A DNA stretch of 41,855 bases from Streptomyces sparsogenes (GCF_001704635.1 NZ_MAXF01000036.1:1-41855), one strand, 5' to 3'. Shown: positions 33,366 to 40,959, counted from the first letter of the stretch. Notes: a model not told the origin generated them from the letters alone. Made by a program: numbers and translations.

Positions 33366-33562
33366 CAGGCGAGCCTCCGGTTCAGCTCTTCGCTCACCTT
33401 GAGCACATGGGCCGCGGCCTCGTTGAACAGGCGGGAGTGCTCGTTGATCGCCGCGATGACGGCGTCGTGGGCGAAGGACTGCATGCTGCGGCCCTCCTGC
33501 TCGGCGCGGCGCCGCAGCGCGTCCAGCTCTTCATCGGTGAATCTCACATTCAAGGCACCCAT
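33365..33562 (-). CDS. Ribbon-helix-helix antitoxin partner of Doc
   Basis: A 65-residue protein with an N-terminal ribbon-helix-helix DNA-binding fold (LNVRFTDEELDALRRRAEQE, then GRSMQSFAHDAVIAAI) and a C-terminal helix (NEAAAHVLKVSEELNRRLA) that should wrap the toxin. ATG 33562 is chosen because MGALNVRF gives the natural beta-strand start; GTG 33589 would add nine residues but lies in the operator. TACCAT (33570-33575, minus strand) lies seven bases before the ATG and could be the -10 of a leaderless promoter. The gene precedes the toxin, as is normal for type II systems, and lies 34 bases past the MFS stop. Confidence 0.88.
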   Translation of the reverse strand: MGALNVRFTDEELDALRRRAEQEGRSMQSFAHDAVIAAINEHSRLFNEAAAHVLKVSEELNRRLA

Positions 33563-33571
33563 GAAGGCGAT

Positions 33572-33597
33572 GGTACCGCGTGGTACCACACGGTACT
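33572..33597 (-). promoter_or_regulatory. 10-bp phased GGTAC operator of the toxin-antitoxin pair
   Basis: GGTACC (33572-33577), GGTACC (33582-33587) and GGTACT (33592-33597) recur exactly every 10 bases. The middle copy sits in the palindrome GTGGTACCAC. The first overlaps the likely -10 box, and the last overlaps the MFS stop codon. Ribbon-helix-helix dimers commonly bind such one-turn arrays cooperatively, so this is the probable autoregulatory site. Confidence 0.7.
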
Positions 33598-35164
33598 AAG
33601 GCTTTTCCGTGACGGGCCGCAGCCGCGCCGTCACCGCCGCCCCCACCAGCGCCACCGCCGCCATCGCCACGTACACCGCCGCGAACGCCCCCGCGTGCCC
33701 CGTCCCCGCCGAGGCGGACCCCGCGGCCTCCGCCCCCGCGTGGCCCGCCGCGACCGAGCCGCCGCCGAAGGCGACGAACAGGACCCCGCTCAGCCCCACC
33801 AGCGTGATGTTGCCGAGCGCGTCGGAGACCTGGAGGGAGGCGGAGTTGCTGCCCGCCTCGTCCGGGCCGGAGAGCTTGAGCAGCAGCACGCTGCCGCTGG
33901 AGATCACCAGCCCCATCCCGTAGCCGCCGATCACCCACGCCACGGCGACCACCCACGCCGGGACGGAGTCGAGGAGGGCGAGCGGCACCAGGGCGATGGC
34001 CGTCGCCATCAGCACCATGCCCGCCGACATCAGCCGCTCGCGGTAGGGCTCCAGGCGCGGCCGGCTCTGGGTGTACGAACCGAGCGCCCAGGTCAGCCCG
34101 CCGCCGGTGAGCGAGAGCCCGGCCGCGGTCGCGGACAGGCCGCGCTCGGTGACCAGCATCAGCGGTACGAAGCTCTCGGCGCCCAGGAAGGAGCCCGCCG
34201 CGATGCCGCGCAGCAGCACCACGGACGGCAGCCCGCGGGCGGCCCGGAAGGTGCCACGCGGTAGCAGCCGCAGGACGCACGGGACGAGCAGCGCGAGCCC
34301 GGCCGCGGCTGGGACCAGGGAGATCCAGGCCAGGTCCTGGCCCGCGTACTGCAGCAGCCCGGCGCCGGACGCGACCGCCAGCGCGAGGAGGATGCGGCGG
34401 CGGTTCATGGCCGGGGAGGTCCGGCCCCGCTCGACCTTGCGCAGGGCGGGGAGCATCACCGCGAGCGGCAGCAGGATCAGCACCGGGATGGACAGGAAGA
34501 CCCAGCGCCACCCGGCCTGCTCGGTGACCGTCCCGGCGACCAGCGGGCCGACGATCACCGGCAGCACCCAGGCGGCGGAGAAGGACGCCAGCACGGCGGG
34601 CTGCAACCGCTGCGGATAGGCGCGGCCGACCAGCACGTACAGCGAGACGACCACCAGCCCGCCGCCGATCCCCTGCACCGCGCGACCGCCCACGAACGTC
34701 CACATGTTCTGCGCCGAACCGGAGACCACCAGGCCCGCCCCGAACGCCGCGATCCCGGTGAACAGCGGCACGAGCGGCCCCCGGCGGTCGCACCACTCGC
34801 CCGACAGCGCCATCGCGAACAGGCTGGCGGTGAAGTACGCGGAGAACGCGTAGGCGTACAGCTCGACCCCGTCGAGGGCGCGGGCCGCGACCGGCATGGC
34901 CGTGTTGACCGCGCTCGCCTCGAACGCGATGAGGGAGACGACGGACACGATGCCGAGGGTGAGGGCGCGGTAGCGCCGGCCGAGCACGGAGCCGCCGTCG
35001 TCGCCGCCTTCGCCGCCGTCAAGATCACCGGAGAGGCCGCCGTCGAGATCACCGGCGGGGCCGCCGTCGAGGTCGGCAGCCGGCGGGGTGACGGGGGCGG
35101 GGGGCGCGAGGGGTGCGAGGGGACTGTCCGCGACGTCGGTGTCGCGCGGGTCGAGAGCGGTCAT
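33596..35164 (-). CDS. MFS transporter, DHA2-like drug exporter
   Basis: A 522-residue proton-driven exporter with about fourteen membrane segments. Motif A is a variant, GEWCDRRGPLVPLF; other family features are FEASAVNTAMPVAARAL in helix 1, GRAVQGIGGGLVVVSLYVLVG in helix 4 and PVIVGPLVAGTVTEQAGWRW in helix 5. The N-terminal tail of about 60 residues has three Asp-Leu-Asp-Gly-Gly units (residues about 30-50) encoded by near-repeats. The last loop is Gly/Ala-rich (GGGSVAAGHAGAEAAGSASA). ATG 35164 is supported by a leaderless-type promoter with a palindrome right before it; the longer frame is not protein-like. No regulator is adjacent on the upstream side. Substrate unknown. Confidence 0.92.
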   Translation of the reverse strand: MTALDPRDTDVADSPLAPLAPPAPVTPPAADLDGGPAGDLDGGLSGDLDGGEGGDDGGSVLGRRYRALTLGIVSVVSLIAFEASAVNTAMPVAARALDGVELYAYAFSAYFTASLFAMALSGEWCDRRGPLVPLFTGIAAFGAGLVVSGSAQNMWTFVGGRAVQGIGGGLVVVSLYVLVGRAYPQRLQPAVLASFSAAWVLPVIVGPLVAGTVTEQAGWRWVFLSIPVLILLPLAVMLPALRKVERGRTSPAMNRRRILLALAVASGAGLLQYAGQDLAWISLVPAAAGLALLVPCVLRLLPRGTFRAARGLPSVVLLRGIAAGSFLGAESFVPLMLVTERGLSATAAGLSLTGGGLTWALGSYTQSRPRLEPYRERLMSAGMVLMATAIALVPLALLDSVPAWVVAVAWVIGGYGMGLVISSGSVLLLKLSGPDEAGSNSASLQVSDALGNITLVGLSGVLFVAFGGGSVAAGHAGAEAAGSASAGTGHAGAFAAVYVAMAAVALVGAAVTARLRPVTEKP

Positions 35165-35199
35165 TACGCCAGCGTAAGAGGCGTTTCGTGGAGTGACAC
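35164..35199 (-). promoter_or_regulatory. Leaderless-type promoter with palindrome for the MFS gene
   Basis: Reading the minus strand: GTGTCA (35194-35199), 17 bases, TACGCT (35171-35176), six bases, ATG (35164). TTACGC and GCGTAA (35164-35169 and 35172-35177) form a palindrome that covers the -10 box and reaches the start codon. A repressor bound there would block transcription; its identity is not evident. Confidence 0.55.
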
Positions 35200-35433
35200 C
35201 TGGCGGGGGACGGAGATCCCTTCCGCCCTCTGCCCTAGGACCGACACGCCGCGCGCGGTCATCGTCACAGGTTGGAAACCGCTCTCTCAGTATTCGGTAA
35301 GCAACGAGCAAATCGTCATGCTCACGCCCCTAAGCTTTCGGCCAGGCCGGCATACCGCACGACGAGCGACGTACGGCCTCACTCTTGCTACCCAGCCTGG
35401 TCACCGACGTCCAGGCCCGCACCATCGGGGGAA

Positions 35434-36027
35434 ATGTTGTCCTTCAACCGTTCGTTTTTCGCCACCGCCGTGCTCGTCTCCGCGGCCCTCACCCTCACCG
35501 CCTGCGGTCCCAAGGACACCGGCTCCACCGGCTCCAAGCGCGGATCCAGCGCCTCGGCCGGCCACTCCACGAAGAAGGTCGGCAAGGAGAACAGCAAGAA
35601 GGCCAAGAAGGCGAAGAAGACCACCGGCGACTGTCCCACGATCGGCACGGGGCACAAGATCATCTGGGTCAACAACGTCGAGGGCGCGATGAACAACATC
35701 ATCGCCAAGGACGCCAGGATGCACTGCGACCCGAAGTCGCGGGCGGGGGCGTCCTACCAGCCCATCGGGCAGCCGAACACCTACTCCGTCGCCTCGGGCG
35801 CCACCAAGGTGACGATCATCAGCAAGAAGGACTCCCGGCAGAAGGCCCTCACCGCCCAGAGCGGCGGCATCGCCCACGTCAAGACGTGCGCCGACCCGGA
35901 CGGCAAGAGCTACGACGGCGGCCAGACGAAGGCGGACACCAGCGACTGCTGGGGGCAGAACTTCTACGACGTCGCGGTCGACAAGAACAACAAGATCACG
36001 CAGATGACGGAGATCTACGGATCGTGA
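35434..36027 (+). CDS. Secreted lipoprotein of unknown function
   Basis: The 197-residue product has a short lipoprotein signal (FNRSFFATAVLVSAALTLTAC) with the lipobox Leu-Thr-Ala-Cys, then a Ser/Gly/Lys linker with a strongly basic run (SKKAKKAKKTTGDC). The mature part has CPTIGTGHKIIWVNNVEGAM, NNIIAKDARMHCD, VTIISKKDS, HVKTCADPDG and SDCWGQNFYDVAVD; its five Cys residues suggest disulfides in the extracytoplasmic domain. I do not recognise the family. ATG 35434 follows GGGGGAA at once; upstream is a 260-base gap with AT-richer sequence that must carry its promoter. A hairpin lies six bases past the stop. It is convergent with the YeiH gene. Confidence 0.8.
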   Translation: MLSFNRSFFATAVLVSAALTLTACGPKDTGSTGSKRGSSASAGHSTKKVGKENSKKAKKAKKTTGDCPTIGTGHKIIWVNNVEGAMNNIIAKDARMHCDPKSRAGASYQPIGQPNTYSVASGATKVTIISKKDSRQKALTAQSGGIAHVKTCADPDGKSYDGGQTKADTSDCWGQNFYDVAVDKNNKITQMTEIYGS

Positions 36028-36032
36028 CGGCG

Positions 36033-36062
36033 GTGGGGCCCGGCTGCCACGCCAGGCCCCAC
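36033..36062. terminator. Hairpin between convergent lipoprotein and YeiH genes
   Basis: GTGGGGCC (36033-36040) and GGCCCCAC (36055-36062) are perfect arms around a 14-base loop. The element lies six bases after the lipoprotein stop and 24 bases before the YeiH stop on the other strand, so it could end both transcripts. Confidence 0.6.
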
Positions 36063-36085
36063 TCGGCCGTCACCGCACCGACCCG

Positions 36086-37336
36086 CTACGTCGTGAGCAA
36101 CACCCCGCCGTAGCCGACGCCCGCCACCACCACCCACGCGCACAGCCCGAGCGCCGCCACCCGCCCGCCGGTCCGGGCCAGCGAGGGCAGGTGCACCGCG
36201 CTGCCGAGGCCAAAGAGGGCGGCGGCGAGGAGCAGCTCCTGGGCGGTCGCGGCGGTCTCCAGCGCCGCGGAGGGCAGCCGGTCCGTACTGCGCAGGGCGA
36301 CCATGGCCAGGAAGCCGAGGACGAACAGCGGTACGAGGGGCGGCCGCCGCGCGCCCGCGCCGGTCTCGCCGCCGCCGGCCGCGCTGCCCGCCCGCGACGC
36401 CCGCCGCGCCCGTACGGACACGGCCACCGCCGCGACCAGCGGCGCCAGCAGCGCCACCCGCATCAGCTTCACCAGCACCGCCTCGCCGAGCGCGGACGGC
36501 CCGGCCGTCTGCGCGGCCGCCACCACCTGCCCCACGTCGTGCACGCTCGCCCCGACCCACCGGCCGAACCGCGGGTCGTCGAGGCCGAGCGGGTGCTGGA
36601 GCAGCGGCAGTACGGCGATGGCGAGCGTGCCGCAGAGCGTGACCAGCGCGACGGACGTCGCCACGTCGCGCTCGTCGCTGTCCGACACCTCGCTGACGGC
36701 GCCGATCGCGGACGCGCCGCAGATCGCGTAGCCGGTGGCGATCAGGAGGGGCTGGTCGCCGCGCAGGCCCATGCGGCGGCCCAGCCACCAGGTGCCGAAG
36801 AAGGTGGCCGCGACCACGCCGCACACCATCGCCACGCTCGCCCAGCCGAGCCCCAGTACGTCGTCCAGGCTGAGCTTGAGCCCGAGCAGCACCACGCCGA
36901 GCCGCATCAGCCGCTTCCCGGCGAACGACAGCCCGGCCCGCCCGGACCCCCGTACGAGCCCGCGCGTGCCCGGCAGGTGCGCGGCGACGACGCCGAGCAC
37001 GACGGCGACGGTCAGCATCGGCACCCCGCCCACCAGGAGGTGCACGCCCCACGCGACCCCGACCCCCAGCACCCCGAGCGCCAGCCCGGGCACAAGCGCG
37101 CCGACCCGCGCCCAGCGGCCGGGCGCCGGGCGCGCGGACGCGGGGGGCGCGGAGGGCGCGGGAGGCGCGGACGCGGCGGGCGCGGAGGGCGCGGGCGTCC
37201 CGGCCGTGCGTGTCGGGCCGGGCGTCCCGGACGCGGCGGCCGGGCCGGGCGGCCCGGACGCACGTGCCGGGCCGGGGGTGCCGTCGGGGGCGTTGCGGCC
37301 GCCGCGCGCGTCCGTCAGCGCCATGGGGCGGCCCAT
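36086..37336 (-). CDS. YeiH family transporter (putative sulfate/sulfite exporter)
   Basis: A 416-residue membrane protein of the YeiH family (UPF0324), with about ten helices. Landmarks are GVHLLVGGVPMLTVAVVLGV, LKLSLDDVLGLGW, LIATGYAICGASAIGAVS and the loop GRWVGASVHDVGQVVAAAQ with its typical HDVGQV. The N-terminal 75 residues are an unusual Ala/Pro/Gly-rich extension with repeated APSAP-like phrases. Either ATG 37336 or ATG 37324 may be the start; neither has a strong ribosome site. The gene follows the cysteine dioxygenase by 34 bases on the same strand and is probably co-transcribed. Sulfite or sulfate export is inferred from family naming and from the neighbour that oxidises cysteine sulfur. 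Confidence 0.88.
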   Translation of the reverse strand: MGRPMALTDARGGRNAPDGTPGPARASGPPGPAAASGTPGPTRTAGTPAPSAPAASAPPAPSAPPASARPAPGRWARVGALVPGLALGVLGVGVAWGVHLLVGGVPMLTVAVVLGVVAAHLPGTRGLVRGSGRAGLSFAGKRLMRLGVVLLGLKLSLDDVLGLGWASVAMVCGVVAATFFGTWWLGRRMGLRGDQPLLIATGYAICGASAIGAVSEVSDSDERDVATSVALVTLCGTLAIAVLPLLQHPLGLDDPRFGRWVGASVHDVGQVVAAAQTAGPSALGEAVLVKLMRVALLAPLVAAVAVSVRARRASRAGSAAGGGETGAGARRPPLVPLFVLGFLAMVALRSTDRLPSAALETAATAQELLLAAALFGLGSAVHLPSLARTGGRVAALGLCAWVVVAGVGYGGVLLTT

Positions 37337-37370
37337 CCGCGAGAGGCCGGGCCGGCGGCCGGCTCCGGGG

Positions 37371-37943
37371 TCACAGCTCCTCGCCCTTCGGGGACTCGTA
37401 CACGCGCCGGACGCTGCTGCCCAGGCGGCTGACGTCCGCGCCGTAGACGTGGATGGAGATCGCCCTGTCCGCGCCCGCGTTCCACACCCTGTGGATATCG
37501 CCGGGCGGCGCGAAGCCGGCGGCCGAGCCGCGTGGGTTGGTCACCTCCGCCACCGCGACCAGGCGGGAGGTGGTGCCGTCGGGGACGAGGTGGTAGCGGC
37601 GCTCGCGCTCCTGGCCCTCGTGGACGCCGGCCACGCACCACGAGACGTGGTCGTGGATGGCGGTGCGCTGGCCAGGCAGCCAGACGAGGGCGACGACGGA
37701 GAAGCTGCCGTCGGGTTCGGCGTGCAGGAGGTGCTGGCGGTAGGTCTCGGGGTCGCCCTGCCGCTGGTCCGGCGTGAGCAGGTCGGGCGCGCCCAGGTGG
37801 GGGGCGAGGCGCTCGGCCACCAGATGGGCGGTGAGGTCCGGCGCCAGGCCACGCCGGACGGCCTCGCGTACCTCGTCGACGAACGCGCTGACGCGCGGAG
37901 TGGCGTACAGGATGGGCGGCGCGGAGGCGGTCGGAGTGGTCAT
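37371..37943 (-). CDS. Cysteine dioxygenase family protein
   Basis: The 190-residue cupin belongs to the thiol dioxygenases that convert cysteine to cysteine sulfinate with Fe(II) and oxygen. The three-His metal site is visible: His-Asp-His in AIHDHVSWCVAG and the later His in PPGDIHRVWNAG. Glu in GVHEGQE follows the first motif, and the C-terminal SIHVYGAD is also typical. The length is usual for the bacterial enzymes. ATG 37943 is accepted although its ribosome site is poor. It lies between the LysR regulator (94 bases upstream) and the YeiH exporter. Related enzymes act on mercaptopropionate or other thiols, so cysteine is likely but not certain. Confidence 0.9.
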   Translation of the reverse strand: MTTPTASAPPILYATPRVSAFVDEVREAVRRGLAPDLTAHLVAERLAPHLGAPDLLTPDQRQGDPETYRQHLLHAEPDGSFSVVALVWLPGQRTAIHDHVSWCVAGVHEGQERERRYHLVPDGTTSRLVAVAEVTNPRGSAAGFAPPGDIHRVWNAGADRAISIHVYGADVSRLGSSVRRVYESPKGEEL

Positions 37944-38037
37944 GGACGCAGCGTCCTGCCGCCCCTTCCACCGCGTCCAACGACGGTTTCTTCGCGGACC
38001 TCAAGAGGTGCTTATGGGTCTCGCCTCCGGCGATCGC

Positions 38038-38943
38038 TCAGCACCCGACCCGGTTCGCCGCCACCGCCTTCAGCTCCTCCAGCACCACCTCCGTCGCCGG
38101 CACCCGCAGATGCTCCCGCAGCACGTACGCCGAGACGTGACGGCGGGAGGCGGGCTCCAGGGCGCGGCCGGTGACCTTCCGGTGGCAGAGGAAGGAGAGT
38201 ACGAGCCCGGGCATCATCGCGACGCCGAGCCCCGCCGCGACCATGCTCTGGACGACGAGGTTGTCGTCGCTGGTGAAGGCGATGTCGGGGGCGAAGCCCT
38301 GCTCCGCGCACTCGTGCAGGAAGTTGGCGCGGCAGCGCAGGCAGCCCGCGATCCAGCGCTCCCCGCTCAGCTCGGCGAGCTTGACGGCCCGCCGCCGGGC
38401 CAGCGGGTGGCCGGTGGGCAGCAGCACCGTCAGCTGGTCTTCGAGGAGGGGGATCTCGACCAGTTCGGCGGGGGCCTCCTCGCGCAGGCCGGGGTAGGTG
38501 AAGGCGAGCGTGATGTCGCACTCGCCGCGCGCCACCCGTGCCAGGGACTCCGGGGGCTCGCCTTCGAGCAGCTCCACGCGCACGCCGGGGTGGGCGGCGG
38601 CGAGGCGGGCCATCGCCTCGGGGATGAGGGTGGCATTGGCACTGGGGAAGCCGCAGAGGCGCACCCGGCCGGAGCGCAGCCGGGTGATGGCGTTCAGCTG
38701 CTGCCGGGCGGAGGAGATCGAGTCGAGGATGATGTCGGCGTGGCGAGCCAGGGTCTCCCCGGCCTCGGTAAGCCGCATGCCGCGGCCGACGCGGACGAAG
38801 AGGGGGCTGCCGACCTCCCGCTCGAGCGCCCTCATCTGCTGGGTGATCGCCGGTTGCGTATAGCCGAGGGCACGGGCGGCCGCGGAGTAGGAACCGGCGC
38901 GGATCACCTCGCGGAACGTCTTGATGTGCCGGGAATCGAACAC
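38038..38943 (-). CDS. LysR family regulator of the sulfur module
   Basis: The 301-residue regulator has the LysR winged helix (residues 1-60: IKTFREVIRAGSYSAAARAL, GYTQPAITQQMRALEREVGS) and a periplasmic-binding-protein-like effector domain (GRVRLCGFPSANATLIPEAM, LLPTGHPLARRR, SDDNLVVQSMVAAGLGVAMM). A Cys-x-x-Cys (GCLRCRANF) in the effector domain could sense sulfur or redox state, which is speculation. I start it at GTG 38943: TATGAT (38950-38955, minus strand) lies six bases upstream, so the message is probably leaderless; GGAG directly abuts the codon, too close to act as a ribosome site. It precedes the dioxygenase and exporter on the same strand, recalling the enterobacterial yeiE-yeiH pairing. 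Confidence 0.9.
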   Translation of the reverse strand: MFDSRHIKTFREVIRAGSYSAAARALGYTQPAITQQMRALEREVGSPLFVRVGRGMRLTEAGETLARHADIILDSISSARQQLNAITRLRSGRVRLCGFPSANATLIPEAMARLAAAHPGVRVELLEGEPPESLARVARGECDITLAFTYPGLREEAPAELVEIPLLEDQLTVLLPTGHPLARRRAVKLAELSGERWIAGCLRCRANFLHECAEQGFAPDIAFTSDDNLVVQSMVAAGLGVAMMPGLVLSFLCHRKVTGRALEPASRRHVSAYVLREHLRVPATEVVLEELKAVAANRVGC

Positions 38944-38949
38944 CTCCGA

Positions 38950-38955
38950 ATCATA
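38950..38955 (-). promoter_or_regulatory. TATGAT -10 box six bases before the LysR start
   Basis: TATGAT on the minus strand matches the consensus in five of six positions and leaves six bases to GTG 38943, the spacing expected for a leaderless transcript. The -35 region (GTGCCT at 17 bases) is a weak match. Confidence 0.5.
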
Positions 38956-39184
38956 AGCGGAACTTGGAGTCCAGGCACATCTCCCCTCCACCGCTTTTGG
39001 ATCTCCCCCATCTCCCTCACCGGCACCCACGAGTCAGTACGCCTTGACACTGCGACCCGCACTCCACCTCACCCCAGCTCCATCCGCTCGATCCGCTCGT
39101 TGTGGGTATCCGGGTCCCCAGGAGGGACCCGGGCCTCGGCGCGGGACACGGAAGCCGGACCGAGAGAACAGGCAAGCTGGACCA

Positions 39185-40057
39185 ATGCCCCATTACGCCT
39201 CGTACGACGCCGCCGAACTCGCCTACCGCGTCCTCGGGCCCCGCACCGGCGAGGGAGCCGCCCGGCCGCCGCTCCTGTGCCTGGCCGGCGGGCCGGGGCG
39301 GGACGCCGCGTACCTGGGCGACCTGGGCGGGCTCGACACCCACCGCACCCTGGTCCTCCCCGACAGCCGCGGCACCGGCGACTCCCCGCCCGCCGCCGAC
39401 CCGATCGGCTACGCCTTCCCCCGCCTGGCCGAGGACGTCGAGGCGCTCCGCCGCCACCTCGGTCTCGAGCGGTTCGCGCTCCTCGCCCACGACGCGGCCG
39501 CCGCGACGGCCCAGGCGTACGCCGCCGCCCACCCCGAGCGGCTGACGCACCTGATCCTGGTCTGCCCCGGCGCCCGGATGCAGGGCGAACTCCCCCAGGA
39601 CGCCCGCGAGATCTTCGAGTCCCGGGCCGACGAGCCGTGGTGGCCCGACGCCTACGACGCGGTCCAGACGCTGCCCGACACCACCGACCTGGGCGAGGTG
39701 CGCAGGCTCCTGCTGCGGGCCGCCCCCATGGCGTACGGGCGCTGGGAGGAGCCCCAGCGGGCCCACGCGGCGAGCGAGGGCGAGCAGTTGGGGCCGGTGC
39801 CCCGCGCGGGCTTCTGGCAGGGCGTGGACGAGGCGGCACGGCGGGCGGTCCTGGCCCGGCTGCGGGAGGTGCCGTGCCCGGTCCTCGTGGTGACCGGCAA
39901 CCGCGACGCGGTGACCGGCATGCGCGCCGGCGAGCTGGTCGCGGAGTCCTTCCCGAACGGCCGGGTACGGCCGCTGCCCGGCGTGGGCCACTACCCGTGG
40001 GTCGACGAGCCGGACCTCTTCCGGTCGGTGGTCGAGGAGTTCCTCACCGGCGCCTGA
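39185..40057 (+). CDS. Alpha/beta hydrolase with Asp in the nucleophile position
   Basis: The 290-residue protein has the proline-iminopeptidase-like start (LLCLAGGPGRDAAYLGDL, LVLPDSRGTGDSPP) but its nucleophile elbow reads LLAHDAAAATA, placing Asp103 where Ser is usual. The acid residue is probably Asp in TGNRDAVTG and the His lies in GVGHYPWVDEP. An Asp nucleophile is normal in epoxide hydrolases and haloalkane dehalogenases, yet the rest resembles peptidase-type members, so either the chemistry has changed or the enzyme is inactive. ATG 39185 lacks a clear ribosome site; the longer frame is not protein-like. It is divergent from LysR, with 241 bases between; control by LysR is possible. 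Confidence 0.82.
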   Translation: MPHYASYDAAELAYRVLGPRTGEGAARPPLLCLAGGPGRDAAYLGDLGGLDTHRTLVLPDSRGTGDSPPAADPIGYAFPRLAEDVEALRRHLGLERFALLAHDAAAATAQAYAAAHPERLTHLILVCPGARMQGELPQDAREIFESRADEPWWPDAYDAVQTLPDTTDLGEVRRLLLRAAPMAYGRWEEPQRAHAASEGEQLGPVPRAGFWQGVDEAARRAVLARLREVPCPVLVVTGNRDAVTGMRAGELVAESFPNGRVRPLPGVGHYPWVDEPDLFRSVVEEFLTGA

Positions 40058-40136
40058 GACTCCTGACACTCCTGAGGGCCGCCCCGGCCCATCATGAACG
40101 CCGTATGTCAGTCACGTGGCGGCCCCCGCCGCACCA

Positions 40137-40165
40137 TTGTGGGCCCCGACCCCCGCCCCTAATCT
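40137..40165 (+). promoter_or_regulatory. Promoter candidate for tRNA-Cys
   Basis: TTGTGG (40137-40142), 17 bases, TAATCT (40160-40165). Transcription would start near 40172, leaving about 15 bases of leader before the tRNA 5' end, a normal value. Confidence 0.5.
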
Positions 40166-40186
40166 CAAGGGCACGAGCACGACCTT

Positions 40187-40258
40187 GGCCGTGTGCCCGA
40201 GTGGTTCAGGGACTCGCCTGCAAAGCGAGTTACGCGGGTTCGATTCCCGCCACGGCCT
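40187..40258 (+). tRNA. tRNA-Cys (anticodon GCA)
   Basis: The 72-base cloverleaf is complete: acceptor GGCCGTG pairing with CACGGCC, D stem CCC/GGG, anticodon stem CTCGC/GCGAG with loop CTGCAAA (anticodon GCA), a four-base variable loop, T stem GCGGG/CCCGC with loop TTCGATT, and discriminator T, as expected for cysteine. CCA is encoded at 40259-40261. The final A of the CCA is also the first base of the ATG of the following protein gene. Confidence 0.97.
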
Positions 40259-40260
40259 CC

Positions 40261-40959
40261 ATGAACATCGAGAACATGGTCCAGATCCCCGCCGGGGAGA
40301 TCGTCCTGCGGGACGAGGGCACGCGGACGGACTGGCGGGTCGAGGTCGCGGCCTTCCGGCTGGCGCCGCACCCGGTGACCCACGAGCTGTACCGCTCCGT
40401 ACGAGGCGAGGCCCCGGCGAGCCCGGCGGGACCTGGTTCTGCCGAGGGGTCCGCCGACGGATCGCGGACGCCGGTGACCGAGGTGTCCTGGCGGGACGCG
40501 GTCCGGTTCTGCAATCTGCTCTCCGAGGCAAGCGGCCTCACGCCCTGCTACGAGCTGGGCGAGGGCGGCCCCGACGCGCAGGACGTGCGCTGCGACTGGG
40601 CGGCCGACGGCTATCGCCTGCCCTCCGAGGCGGAGTGGGAGTACGCCTGCCGGGCCGGGACCTCCGGTGTGCGCTACGGCGAGCTGGACGAGATCGCCTG
40701 GTATCGCGGGAATTCCGGCGAGCGAGTGCGCGAGGTCGCGGGCAAGGCGCCGAACGCGTGGGGTCTCCACGACATGATCGGCAATGTGTGGGAGTGGTGC
40801 TGGGACCTGTACGACCCCGGCGTCTACGGCCCGTACCGGGTCTTCCGGGGCGGAGGGGCGTACGACCCCCCGCGCGGCTGCCGGGCGTCGTGCCGCCGCA
40901 AGAGCCACCCGACCCTGCGCATCGACGACCTCGGGTTCCGTCTCGCCCGGTCGGTGTGA
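40261..40959 (+). CDS. SUMF1/FGE-sulfatase domain protein
   Basis: The 232-residue protein has the SUMF1 fold used by formylglycine-generating enzymes and many ligand-binding or catalytic relatives: MVQIPAGEIVLRDEG, APHPVTHELYRSV, VTEVSWRDAVRFCNLLSEAS, YRLPSEAEWEYACRAGTSG, NAWGLHDMIGNVWEWCWDLY, RVFRGGGAYD and GFRLARSV. Cys residues near the end (GCRASCRR) are spaced Cys-x3-Cys, not the spacing of copper-binding FGE, so sulfatase activation is doubtful. The family start would fit ATG 40276 equally well; ATG 40261 overlaps the tRNA CCA. No ribosome site is visible before either, only a GAG run inside. It is a single-domain version, shorter than typical FGE. No sulfatase gene is in the window. 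Confidence 0.88.
   Translation: MNIENMVQIPAGEIVLRDEGTRTDWRVEVAAFRLAPHPVTHELYRSVRGEAPASPAGPGSAEGSADGSRTPVTEVSWRDAVRFCNLLSEASGLTPCYELGEGGPDAQDVRCDWAADGYRLPSEAEWEYACRAGTSGVRYGELDEIAWYRGNSGERVREVAGKAPNAWGLHDMIGNVWEWCWDLYDPGVYGPYRVFRGGGAYDPPRGCRASCRRKSHPTLRIDDLGFRLARSV

Noticed and set aside
40187..40261. Integrative element attachment site at tRNA-Cys
   Set aside because: No integrase is in the window and I saw no second copy of the tRNA 3' end.
40261..40959. True formylglycine-generating enzyme
   Set aside because: The C-terminal Cys spacing differs from that of copper-binding FGE and no sulfatase is nearby, so I kept the domain-level name.
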